Positions 7,692 to 15,651 of a DNA stretch of 37,590 nt are shown piece by piece. Under the pieces are notes generated by a model. It was not told the origin of the DNA and searched no databases. It saw nothing but the letters and a program-made list of their open reading frames with translations. Numbering within the stretch: position 1 is the stretch's first letter; every line of letters begins with the position of its first letter. This DNA is from DATGMB01 sp035293845 (GTDB lineage Bacteria > Acidobacteriota > Terriglobia > Bryobacterales > Bryobacteraceae). The DNA is taken from NCBI GenBank assembly GCA_035293845.1, contig DATGMB010000104.1, positions 1-37,590 on the forward strand. The letters are read 5' to 3'. The position numbers and the translations under genes are program-made.

Positions 7692-10600
7692 CTACTGCAC
7701 GATCGTCAGGTCCACCGTTGCCGCAGGCATCGCTCCACCACCGCTGACGGCCGCCTGGTTCGTCACCTGGCCGGCCGCGCTCGCGGAGACGTTCACCTTT
7801 ACGGTGATCGCCGGATAGGAGGCGCCGCCGGCGAGAGCATCCGAGCGGGTGCACGCCGCCGCCGAGCAAGTCCATCCCGAGCCGGTCATCGAAACCAATT
7901 GCAGCCCGGCCGGCAGATTCTCCGCTACCGTTACCGCGCCGGAGGTCGTTCCAGCGCCTGCGGCATTGCTCACGGTCAGGGTGTACGTCGCGCCGCTCTG
8001 GCCCGGCGCGAACGTGCCGGTATGCGTGCTTTGGAGGCTGAGCAACGGTGCCGTGTAGGTGGGGACGATCACGCGCACGGCATTGTTGGTCTGGTCCGCT
8101 ACCACCATGTTCCCCGCCGCATCCACGGCAATGGCGACGGGCAAGCGGAACGTCGCCGCATTGGCCGGCCCTCCGTCACCGGTGTAGCCGGGGAGTCCGC
8201 TGCCTGCGATGCTCGTGATGGTCCCGTCGGCAGAGACGCGGCGAACGCGATAGCTGAAGTTATCGGCAATGAGCAGGTTGCCTTGTGCGTCGAGCGCCAC
8301 GCCACTGGGTTCGCCCAAAAGCGCCTTGGTGGCCGGACCGCCGTCGCCGCTATAGCAGCAACTGCCTGTCCCGGCCACGGTGGAGATGATACCGCTGCTG
8401 TCCACCTTGCGGATGCGGTTGTTGTAATGGTCAGCGATATACAGATTTCCGGCGCTGTCGGCCGCCAGTCCGTACGGTGCATTGAGCTTGGCGCTCGTGG
8501 CCGGTCCGCCGTCCCCGGAGTAGCCGCCGATGAGGGCGCCGGTACCCGCCACCGTGGTGATCGTTCCCGAAGTGTCCACCTTCCGGACCACGTGATTGAG
8601 GATATCGGATATGTAGAGATTGCCGTTGCTGTCCAGCGCCAGCGCGTAGGGCTCGCCGATGCCCGCGACGGTGGCCGGGAACCCGTCTCCGGAAACCTGG
8701 CAGCAGCGTGCGTTGCCCGCGAACGTCGTGATCGTGCCGGAAGGGTCCACCTTGCGGACAACGTGGTTAGATGTATCGGCAATGTACAGATTGCCGTTGC
8801 CGTCCAGCGCGATGCCGTGCGGCGTGAACAGGAGCGCATTGGTAGCCGCAGCGCCGTCGCCCGCATATCCGGCCAAGCCCGTCCCGGCTACGGTCGTGAT
8901 CGTGCCGTCGGCCGCCACCTTGCGAATCCGATTATTGTTGGTATCCGCGATGTACGTGTTGCCGGCGTTATCGCGGACGACTCCCCACGGTGCGCTCAGC
9001 CAGCCCAGCGCGGCCGGTCCGCCGTCATTGAGGGCGCCGCCTACCAGCGTCGTGAGTGCGACGTTGGTTGCTTTCCGGATGCGGTTCGTGCCGTTTTCGG
9101 CGATGTACAGGTTGCCCGACCCATCCACGGCGACCCCGTACGGGTAGTTCAGTGAGGACTTGGTCGGCAGGTTGCCGTCGCCCGAAAATCCGATCCCGCC
9201 GTCGCCCACCGCCGTGTGGATCGTTCCATCCGGAGTCACTTTGAAAATGCTCTGGTTATTCTCGTCCGCGATGTACAGATTGCCCGCGCCATCTACGGCG
9301 ACGCCGAACGGAAATCCGAGCCGCGCGTTGACTGCCGGGCCACCCTCGGCCGCCGTCAGGTAACAGCAGGTGCCGCTACCCGCGACGGTGGTCAGTTGGC
9401 CGCTAGTGTCCACTTTGCGGACGCGGTCGTTCAAGGTATCCGCGATATAGACATTGCCCGCGTTGTCCACGGCCACGCCGGATGGTTCGAACAGCTTCAC
9501 CTCGGTTGCGGCGCCGTCACCCGAGTAGCCCGGGCTTCCGTTGCCCGCGATGGTCGAGATCTTGCCGGAATTATCCACTTTGCGGATACGATTGTTCAGG
9601 GTATCGGCGATGTAAAGGTTGCCGTTCGCATCCACGGCCACTCCGTACGGGGTTTCGAACGCCGCGCTGATGGCCAAGCCGCCGTCGCCTGAGTAGCCGA
9701 ACGAGCCGCTGCCCGCCACCGTGCTGATGATGCCGGAAGGATCCACTTTGCGGATGCGGCCGTTCAGCGTGTCGGCGATGTACACGTTCCCTTGCGGATC
9801 GGCGGCGATGCCGTTCGGATAATTCAATTGCGCGCTCAGCGCCGGGCCGCCATCGCCCGCCCGGCCGGCCACACCCGTGCCGGCGATGCGGGTCACAATG
9901 CCGTTGGCATCCACTTTGAAGACGGCGTTCAGATTCGCGCTGGGGAAGTAGGTGTTACCGGCGGCATCCACAGCGATACCGTAGGTAATGGGGATCGAGA
10001 GCGAAGTTCCGGGCGCGGGCGTTGCCGGCATGGCTCCGCCGGCCAGCGTCGAGATGAGCGGGATCACGCCGCCTTGCGTGACCGTGAAAGTTTGCCCGGC
10101 GACGACGATGGCGCCGGTCCGCGATGTCCCTGCCGGCGACGGCGCGACCGTGTAGTTTACGGTTCCCTTGCCGCTGCCCGAAGCGCCGGCGGTGATGGTG
10201 ACCCAGGGAACGTTGCTCACGGCGGTCCAGGAGCAGCCGTCCGTGGCCGTAACCGTGATACTGAAGCTGCCGCCGGCGGCAGGCGCTCCGGCGCTCGCGG
10301 GGCTGAGCCCCGCAACGCAGCTTGTGGTGAACGACCACGGCGCGGAGACGTTCGCGCCCAGGCTGTTCTTCGCTCCGATTGCCCAGTAATAAGTGGCGCC
10401 GGGGCTCAGGGTGCCGGGGGCGTAGTCGAGGTTCGTGGTGTTGCCCACGAGAGGCGGCGTGCTGCTGGTTCCGAAGTAGACGTCGTAGGATGTCGCGCCC
10501 TGGGAAGCGCTCCACGTCAGCTCGGGCGCCGTCAGGACGTTCGCCGCCTGGTTAGCCGGCGAGACCAGCACGGGAGCGGCCGGCGCCGCCGGGGGAGTGA

Positions 10601-12683
10601 CGGAATCGACGTACGCGTTGAGGAGATTGTAGGCGTTTACCGTGCCGATCCCGGTGGCGAAGTCCCAGCCGGGCGCTGCGGCGAAAGCCGGTTGATACGA
10701 AGTAGTCGACGTGGAGAGCACGCCCAATCCAGGTCCGGACAGGTAGCAGTCGAACTGGCCCGCGCAGGGGACGGCGATATCGCCCTGAGTGACATCGTTG
10801 AAGACACAGGTCCCGGCCGGCCCAGCGCTGGAGTCGCACGCGGCGGCGCCGGATGCAGTGCTGTATTGTTTGGCCCCGATCGCATAATACACGGGGTTCG
10901 GATTGCCGGCGTTGGTGACGCCCAGCGCCTGGTTGATCAGCGCCTGGATTCCAGCCATGATCGGAGCCGCAAACGAGGTGCCGCCCGCGCCCGGCCATGT
11001 GGAAGGATCGCCCGAGCAGCCGTAGCAGAACACGTAATAATGGCCCCACAGGCCGCTGGCCGCGAAAAGCGACACGTCCGGCAGATCGCGGACACCGTCG
11101 TTCGGGTTGCCCGGAATCGATTGCCACGAAGGCTTCGGGTACCCTGCGCAGCTTCCGCCGACCACTCCGTTGAGGGCCGGAGTTCCGGTCACGCAGCCGC
11201 TCGGCCCGCCGCTGCCGCCTACTGAATCGAGATCCAAGTAGGTGTTGTTGCAGAACGCCGCCGGCGAACTGTAGCCGCGGTATTTGCCCAAAACCGATCC
11301 GGCGCAAGAGTTATTCCACGGAATCTCCGGCACATAGCTCGCGGCCGAATCGTAATAAAGATTGTTCGATCCCTTCCAGTACGCGGCCGGATTGCCGGCT
11401 GCGGTGTCGCCGAAATCCGTACCGCCGACGGCGACGTTGTAGGGAGTAGAAGCGAAGCTGCTGACGCTGACGCCATGCACGGAAACCGGGGCGCGGTGAT
11501 CCGTCTCCGCCGCCGCTTCGTCGCCGGAAGAGACAAAAACCGAGACGCCCGCCGCGGCCGCGGTCTGGTAGAGGGTATTGATGTAGGCATTGAAGGTGGT
11601 GCCCGCATCGGTCTCGGATTCGCCATAGCTGATGCTCACCACGCTCGGCAGCGGGCCGCCATTGGTCAGCATATTCTGCAGGGCAATGAAGCCCCCGAAA
11701 TTCGTAGTATCCGCGCAGGAGGCCATTACGATCGCGGCGTCCGGAGCGGCGGCAGAGGCCCACTGCACATCGAGCGCGGCTTCCGATGCCGCGCCGTTCA
11801 CCCCCGGAGCATAGCAGGTGCCCCCATTGCCGGCCGCCGGGTGGACCTGCGTCAGAGAGCCATGCGTGTAGCGGTCGAGCCCGAAAGTGGTACGGAAGGT
11901 GTTCCAGTCCTTGGTTCCGTTGTACAGATCGGAGTCCTCGACCAGCACGATCGTCTGCCCGGCGCCCGTGAATCCGCCGGCAAACGCCGGGTTCAGGTTG
12001 TAGATGGTGGCCAGGTCGCCCGGGACGATCGCCATCCGCGTGTTGCCGACGGTATAGTTCGATAGCGGCTGCATCATCGAGCGCGGTGGGAAATTGTTCA
12101 GCGACACTACGCCCGTAACCGCCGGCAGCAGCGCCGCGGGCATTCGCGGATCGGTCATGTTTGCGAAACGGCGCTTGGGGCCACTGTCCTTGAGATAGTG
12201 GATCTCGGTCCCAAAGGCCGCACGCACCTGTCCTGCCGTCCCGGAGAAATCGATCACCATGCGGTTCGAATGCACCGTGTTGATGCGGAAGCCGTGAGAC
12301 TGCAGCCAGCGGGAAATCGCGGCGATATCTTCCGGAGCAGCGCCGAAGCGGCGGCCAAATTCTGCCGGCGCGATCCATTGATGAAAATTAGGTGACGATT
12401 TATCGCTCAGGGACTCGACAAACTTCCGTGCCGCTTCCTCCTGTTCCGGGGAGCGCTTCAACTGGAGATACATATCGAGGTGCAGATCGGGCTCGACCGG
12501 CCCCAGGTCGTTTCCGCGAACGGCCTCGCGCCGCGTATTGCCGGCCAGCGTGACCAGCTTGCTCTCGTCGATAGCCTCATGAATCAGCGGCCGCGGGCCG
12601 GGCGTTTGCGCGCGGTCTCCCGCGGGAAAGAACATCCATAGAAGGGCGAGCGCGATGATCTTCAGGAAGTATCTCTCGAGCAC
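7692..12683 (-). CDS. Secreted S53 (sedolisin/kumamolisin) protease with FN3, BACON, NHL and DUF11-like modules
   Basis: 1663 residues from a GTG start with GAGGTGA six bases upstream; the frame is open further upstream but lacks family-like sequence. Order: signal peptide (about 1-26), pro-kumamolisin activation domain (about 60-200), S53 catalytic domain (about 215-650), FN3-like domain (about 690-780), BACON-like domain (about 785-870), twelve NHL repeats (873-1542) and a DUF11-like tail (1545-1663). The likely catalytic residues are Glu301 and Asp305 (EAALD), oxyanion Asp388 (SSGDE) and Ser570 (GGTS), so the enzyme looks active. Twelve NHL repeats could form two six-bladed propellers for binding. 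The product is probably a secreted acid protease with a large ligand-binding tail. Three NHL repeats carry adjacent cysteines. Confidence 0.9.
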   Translation of the reverse strand: MLERYFLKIIALALLWMFFPAGDRAQTPGPRPLIHEAIDESKLVTLAGNTRREAVRGNDLGPVEPDLHLDMYLQLKRSPEQEEAARKFVESLSDKSSPNFHQWIAPAEFGRRFGAAPEDIAAISRWLQSHGFRINTVHSNRMVIDFSGTAGQVRAAFGTEIHYLKDSGPKRRFANMTDPRMPAALLPAVTGVVSLNNFPPRSMMQPLSNYTVGNTRMAIVPGDLATIYNLNPAFAGGFTGAGQTIVLVEDSDLYNGTKDWNTFRTTFGLDRYTHGSLTQVHPAAGNGGTCYAPGVNGAASEAALDVQWASAAAPDAAIVMASCADTTNFGGFIALQNMLTNGGPLPSVVSISYGESETDAGTTFNAYINTLYQTAAAAGVSVFVSSGDEAAAETDHRAPVSVHGVSVSSFASTPYNVAVGGTDFGDTAAGNPAAYWKGSNNLYYDSAASYVPEIPWNNSCAGSVLGKYRGYSSPAAFCNNTYLDLDSVGGSGGPSGCVTGTPALNGVVGGSCAGYPKPSWQSIPGNPNDGVRDLPDVSLFAASGLWGHYYVFCYGCSGDPSTWPGAGGTSFAAPIMAGIQALINQALGVTNAGNPNPVYYAIGAKQYSTASGAAACDSSAGPAGTCVFNDVTQGDIAVPCAGQFDCYLSGPGLGVLSTSTTSYQPAFAAAPGWDFATGIGTVNAYNLLNAYVDSVTPPAAPAAPVLVSPANQAANVLTAPELTWSASQGATSYDVYFGTSSTPPLVGNTTNLDYAPGTLSPGATYYWAIGAKNSLGANVSAPWSFTTSCVAGLSPASAGAPAAGGSFSITVTATDGCSWTAVSNVPWVTITAGASGSGKGTVNYTVAPSPAGTSRTGAIVVAGQTFTVTQGGVIPLISTLAGGAMPATPAPGTSLSIPITYGIAVDAAGNTYFPSANLNAVFKVDANGIVTRIAGTGVAGRAGDGGPALSAQLNYPNGIAADPQGNVYIADTLNGRIRKVDPSGIISTVAGSGSFGYSGDGGLAISAAFETPYGVAVDANGNLYIADTLNNRIRKVDNSGKISTIAGNGSPGYSGDGAATEVKLFEPSGVAVDNAGNVYIADTLNDRVRKVDTSGQLTTVAGSGTCCYLTAAEGGPAVNARLGFPFGVAVDGAGNLYIADENNQSIFKVTPDGTIHTAVGDGGIGFSGDGNLPTKSSLNYPYGVAVDGSGNLYIAENGTNRIRKATNVALTTLVGGALNDGGPAALGWLSAPWGVVRDNAGNTYIADTNNNRIRKVAADGTITTVAGTGLAGYAGDGAAATNALLFTPHGIALDGNGNLYIADTSNHVVRKVDPSGTITTFAGNARCCQVSGDGFPATVAGIGEPYALALDSNGNLYISDILNHVVRKVDTSGTITTVAGTGALIGGYSGDGGPATSAKLNAPYGLAADSAGNLYIADHYNNRIRKVDSSGIISTVAGTGSCCYSGDGGPATKALLGEPSGVALDAQGNLLIADNFSYRVRRVSADGTITSIAGSGLPGYTGDGGPANAATFRLPVAIAVDAAGNMVVADQTNNAVRVIVPTYTAPLLSLQSTHTGTFAPGQSGATYTLTVSNAAGAGTTSGAVTVAENLPAGLQLVSMTGSGWTCSAAACTRSDALAGGASYPAITVKVNVSASAAGQVTNQAAVSGGGAMPAATVDLTIVQ
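8056..10067 (-). repeat. Twelve NHL repeats inside the S53 protease gene
   Basis: The protein repeats about every 55 residues with the pattern [ST]T[IV]AG-G---GYSGDGG, then YGVAVD-GNLYIAD--N-RIRKV. I count twelve units between residues 873 and 1542. Units 5, 9 and 11 replace the glycine-rich turn with Cys-Cys (residues 1106-1107, 1327-1328, 1442-1443). The DNA periodicity follows from the protein and is not a CRISPR or DNA satellite. Confidence 0.88.
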
Positions 12684-12721
12684 GGTGTCACCTCGATCCT
12701 GATCTGAGCAATAAGTTTCCG

Positions 12722-12727
12722 ATTCTA
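12722..12727 (-). promoter_or_regulatory. Possible -10 box of the S53 protease gene
   Basis: TAGAAT on the minus strand (one mismatch to TATAAT) lies 38 nt upstream of the GTG start, leaving a leader of about 30 nt that includes the GAGGTGA ribosome binding site. The -35 region is only a weak match (TTCAAC at an 18-nt spacing). Confidence 0.35.
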
Positions 12728-12805
12728 CTCCTAAACACGACGGACGTTGAATCAGGTAACTCCCCGAAACAACCACTCCGTAGCGCTGGCCCCTCCGGCC
12801 GCATT

Positions 12806-12814
12806 TGATACACT
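12806..12814 (+). promoter_or_regulatory. Extended -10 element giving a leaderless S9 peptidase mRNA
   Basis: TG-A-TACACT ends 8 nt before the ATG at 12823. Since transcription normally begins 6-7 nt after the -10 box, the mRNA would begin at or within 1-2 nt of the start codon. There is no Shine-Dalgarno sequence upstream, which agrees with a leaderless message. Confidence 0.55.
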
Positions 12815-12822
12815 CTTGTCTC

Positions 12823-14877
12823 ATGACGCTCGCACCCCGTTTCCGCCTCGGCCTGGCGCTGGCCACGCTGCCGCTGTTATCGTTCAGCCAGACTGCCCGC
12901 CGTCCGATCAAATTGGAGGATATGCACGCCTTCCACGATGTCCGCGATCCCCAGATCTCGCCCGATGGCCAGTGGGTCGCTTACACCGTGACAACCGTCG
13001 ACACCACCGCCGATAAGAGCGATACCGACGTCTGGATGGCAAGCTGGGACGGCACGCGGCAACTGCGCATGACCACCAGCCCCGACGCGGAGAACGCCCC
13101 GCGCTGGAGCCCGGACGGGCGCTATCTCGCGTTCCTCTCCGGCCGCCAGGGCGGCAAGGCGCGCGGCTCGCAGGTCTGGGTGCTCGACCGGCAGGGCGGG
13201 GAAGCCCAGCAACTCACCGACGTCAAGGGCCGGCTTTCCAGCTACGAATGGTCGCCGGATTCCAAGAAGCTGCTGCTCGTGATGGCCGATCGCGATCCGA
13301 ATGAGCCGGAAACCGACGGCGCGCCGGCCGCTGGCGGCGGTCGCGGGAGCGCCGGCGGGCCGGGCGCCGTGCCGAAGCCCATCGTAATCGACCGCTACAA
13401 GTTCAAGCAGGACGTGGTCGGCTATCTCACGCAGAAGCCCGCGCGGCTCTATCTCTATGACATCGCCTCGAAAAAGGCCGAAGCCATCACCCCGGAGGGC
13501 CTGGAAGCCGGCCCGCCGAGCTGGTCGCCCGATGGCCGCCAGATCGCCTTCATGGGCAAGCAGGGCAAGGACGCCGAGCGCTACAACACGTGGAACGTCT
13601 ACGCCATGGATGCCGCTGCGGGCGCGGCGCCGCGGCAGATCACGAAATACGACGGTATTCACGCCTCAGCCGGGCGCGGCCGGCCGGATTGGAGCAAGGA
13701 TGGCACGCGGCTCGTCTATACCCAGAGCTCCGGCGCGAAACTGAGCGCGTACAACATGAACCGGCTGGCCGTGGTCGCGGTGGCCGGCGGCGAGCCGAAA
13801 ATTCTCGCCGAGAGCCTGGACCGCGGCGTCGCGGCGCCACGCTTCACCCAGGACGGCAAATCCATCCTTTTCCTGGTGGCGGACGACCGTTGGGAATACC
13901 CGGCCCTGGTTCCGGCCGCGGGCGGCCAGGTGGAGCGCCTGACGAAGGGGCCTGGCGTGATCAGCACCGTCGAGCAGGCCAAGGACGGCCGTTTCGTGAT
14001 GCTGGCGGCCTCCGACGAAGCCCATGGGGAAATTTACGCGTTCGATAACGGCAAATTGCGCGCAATTACGCATCAAAACGACGCATTAATGGCGCAATTG
14101 AAGCTCGGTGCAACCGAAGAATTCACCTGCAAGGCCAAAGACGGAAACGAGGTCCACGGGCTCATCACCAAGCCGGTGGACTACCAGCCAGGCAAGAAGT
14201 ATCCCACGCTGCTGCGCATCCACGGCGGGCCGAACGGCCAGGACGCGCACTCCTTCAATTTCGAGCGGCAGTTCTTCGCTGCGAACGGCTTCGTGGTGGT
14301 GAATGTGAACTATCGCGGCAGCTCCGGGCGCGGCGAAAAGTACCAGACGGCCATCGCCGCCGATTGGGGCAACAAGGAAGTCCTCGATCTGCAGGCCGCG
14401 ATGGATTATGTGGTGGCGAGCGGTCTGGCCGACCCGGATAAGCTCGGCGTAGGCGGGTGGAGCTACGGCGGCATCCTGACCGATGCAATCATTGCCAAGG
14501 ACCAGCGCTTCAAAGCGGCGATCAGCGGCGCGGGCACCGCGCTGCCGCTCGCGCTCTACGGCGTGGATCAGTACATCATGCAATACGATGAGGAGATCGG
14601 GCCGCCATGGAAGGTCGGGCTGGAGCCCTGGGAGAAGATTTCCTACGCGTTCCTGCACGCCGACCGGATCCACACCCCGACGCTGTTCATGGGCGGCGAG
14701 AAGGATTTCAACGTGCCGCTGGTCGGCGGCGAGCAGATGTACCAGGCCCTCGCCAGCCTCGGCGTGCCCACGGAATTGGTGATCTATCCCAACTCATTCC
14801 ACGGCATCACGCGCCCGAGTTACCAGACCGACCGGATGCAACGATATCTGGCCTGGTACAAGAAATACCTCGACTGA
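12823..14877 (+). CDS. S9 family peptidase (prolyl oligopeptidase/acylaminoacyl peptidase type), secreted
   Basis: 684 residues. A short signal peptide (about 1-23, ending FSQ) is followed by a beta-propeller with WSPDGR-like blades (about 40-425) and a C-terminal alpha/beta hydrolase domain (about 430-684). The catalytic triad is readable: Ser547 in GGWSYGG, Asp628 in GGEKDFN and His660 in NSFHG. HGGPNG near residue 467 would form the oxyanion region. Such enzymes cleave short peptides, often in the periplasm. The ATG at 12823 was chosen over an in-frame TTG at 12805 because a -10 element overlaps the TTG. It is divergent from the S53 protease, and both may serve peptide scavenging. Confidence 0.92.
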   Translation: MTLAPRFRLGLALATLPLLSFSQTARRPIKLEDMHAFHDVRDPQISPDGQWVAYTVTTVDTTADKSDTDVWMASWDGTRQLRMTTSPDAENAPRWSPDGRYLAFLSGRQGGKARGSQVWVLDRQGGEAQQLTDVKGRLSSYEWSPDSKKLLLVMADRDPNEPETDGAPAAGGGRGSAGGPGAVPKPIVIDRYKFKQDVVGYLTQKPARLYLYDIASKKAEAITPEGLEAGPPSWSPDGRQIAFMGKQGKDAERYNTWNVYAMDAAAGAAPRQITKYDGIHASAGRGRPDWSKDGTRLVYTQSSGAKLSAYNMNRLAVVAVAGGEPKILAESLDRGVAAPRFTQDGKSILFLVADDRWEYPALVPAAGGQVERLTKGPGVISTVEQAKDGRFVMLAASDEAHGEIYAFDNGKLRAITHQNDALMAQLKLGATEEFTCKAKDGNEVHGLITKPVDYQPGKKYPTLLRIHGGPNGQDAHSFNFERQFFAANGFVVVNVNYRGSSGRGEKYQTAIAADWGNKEVLDLQAAMDYVVASGLADPDKLGVGGWSYGGILTDAIIAKDQRFKAAISGAGTALPLALYGVDQYIMQYDEEIGPPWKVGLEPWEKISYAFLHADRIHTPTLFMGGEKDFNVPLVGGEQMYQALASLGVPTELVIYPNSFHGITRPSYQTDRMQRYLAWYKKYLD

Positions 14878-14886
14878 AATCTGCGC

Positions 14887-14919
14887 CTGTGCGGGCCGGC
14901 CATGGCCGGCCCCGCACAG
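14887..14919. terminator. Bidirectional terminator hairpin between convergent genes
   Basis: A very strong hairpin: CTGTGCGG pairs with CCGCACAG around the perfect 16-bp palindrome GCCGGCCATGGCCGGC, with a single bulged C. It lies between the S9 peptidase stop and the stop of the small minus-strand gene. There is no U-tract on either side, so termination by this hairpin is an inference. Confidence 0.6.
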
Positions 14920-14935
14920 AGCTGCGGCCCGGCCG

Positions 14936-15160
14936 CTAATCCGTGAACCAGAGCGCCGTGAAGTGGTCGTTGCGGCTCCACGGCTCGCCGCGCTGGCGCT
15001 TCGCGAATGCGGCTTCGTCGCCTTCGCCCAGCACGTAGTCGGTATCCTGCTCGAGTGTCTGCCCGTTCCGGCTCAGCTCCAGCGTTTCCGGCTCGGGAGC
15101 GCTCCCGAACTCGATGGTGTCTTCGTCGAGCACTTCCACGACCGTGTGGTGTTTGGTCAT
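14936..15160 (-). CDS. Small acidic hypothetical protein
   Basis: 74 residues, acidic, without signal peptide or membrane segment. It starts MTKHHTVVEVLDEDTIEF and ends with an aromatic DHFTALWFTD. I do not recognise the family. The start overlaps the stop of the upstream gene as ATGA, so it is translated from the same mRNA. It is the last of three small genes read leftwards and shares their likely context, which is unknown. The coding case rests on the coupling and on the absence of any competing frame. Confidence 0.6.
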   Translation of the reverse strand: MTKHHTVVEVLDEDTIEFGSAPEPETLELSRNGQTLEQDTDYVLGEGDEAAFAKRQRGEPWSRNDHFTALWFTD

Positions 15161-15360
15161 CGGCCGGCCTCCAGGCCGGGATACCGGCGCGCGACGGCGA
15201 TGCGGACCTGCCGCTGCTCGGCGGCAGTGCCGTTGGTGTTCACCTCGCGTAGCGCATCCCGCGCATGGCTTTCGTCCGGGATCGGATAAGCCCGCTTGGC
15301 CGGGATGGCGAACGCGGAGTTAGGCAGTTTGCGGCGCTCGGCCGCGGTCAGTTTCGGCAT
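15157..15360 (-). CDS. DUF6582-like small protein (phage-associated type)
   Basis: 67 residues from the ATG at 15360, with GGAGAG upstream. The sequence PKLTAAERRKLPNSAFAIP, then KRAYPIPDESHARDALREVN and a basic tail, resembles small DUF6582 proteins that often lie in or beside phage structural modules. No phage gene is visible nearby. The stop overlaps the next start (ATGA). The function is unknown; the YPIPD-x-SHARDAL motif is the most characteristic part. The family assignment is by memory of the motif. Confidence 0.65.
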   Translation of the reverse strand: MPKLTAAERRKLPNSAFAIPAKRAYPIPDESHARDALREVNTNGTAAEQRQVRIAVARRYPGLEAGR

Positions 15361-15376
15361 GCTCGCTCTCCCCGGT

Positions 15377-15541
15377 TCAGGCCGTCTTGCGGAACCGCCC
15401 GGTGCGGGCATCGCGAGCCTGCGGTTTGCGTTTGGGCGCCGGCGCGCCGGCCGGCGGCTGTTCGAGCGCTTGGCTCGCCTTGTGAATGCGGTCCGCCCAC
15501 TGCTGTTGTTCGCTGAGTGGCGCCTGTTCGTCTGTCTTCAT
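15377..15541 (-). CDS. Small basic hypothetical protein
   Basis: 54 residues from the ATG at 15541, with a good ribosome binding site (GGAAGGAG). The first half is polar and helical (EQQQWADRIHKASQALEQ). The second half is rich in Pro/Ala and basic residues and ends in RDARTGRFRKTA, suggesting a nucleic-acid-binding or disordered tail. First of three small genes; the next starts 16 nt downstream. Not recognised. Confidence 0.5.
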   Translation of the reverse strand: MKTDEQAPLSEQQQWADRIHKASQALEQPPAGAPAPKRKPQARDARTGRFRKTA

Positions 15542-15567
15542 GGAAGCTCCTTCCGGCAACAGACGCT

Positions 15568-15599
15568 ACCATGCGCGCACGGCGCGGCCGGCGCATGGT
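15568..15599. promoter_or_regulatory. Inverted repeat upstream of the three-gene small ORF cluster
   Basis: ACCATGCGC (15568-15576) and GCGCATGGT (15591-15599) are perfect 9-bp inverted repeats with a 14-nt GC-rich spacer. They lie 27 nt upstream of the first small gene, between it and the HtrA gene's stop. The element could be a stem-loop in the 5' leader, an operator, or the terminator-distal end of another transcript. Confidence 0.4.
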
Positions 15600-15651
15600 T
15601 TCTCTAACTCATTGGCGCATCACGCAGATATAAATTTCGATTTGGCGTCAA

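Noticed and set aside
8056..10067. Possible CRISPR-like periodic DNA
   Set aside because: The period of about 165 nt follows protein NHL repeats, and units vary at synonymous and non-synonymous sites; no spacers.
14936..15541. Prophage remnant
   Set aside because: Only one weakly phage-like protein (DUF6582 type); no integrase, terminase, capsid or attachment site seen.
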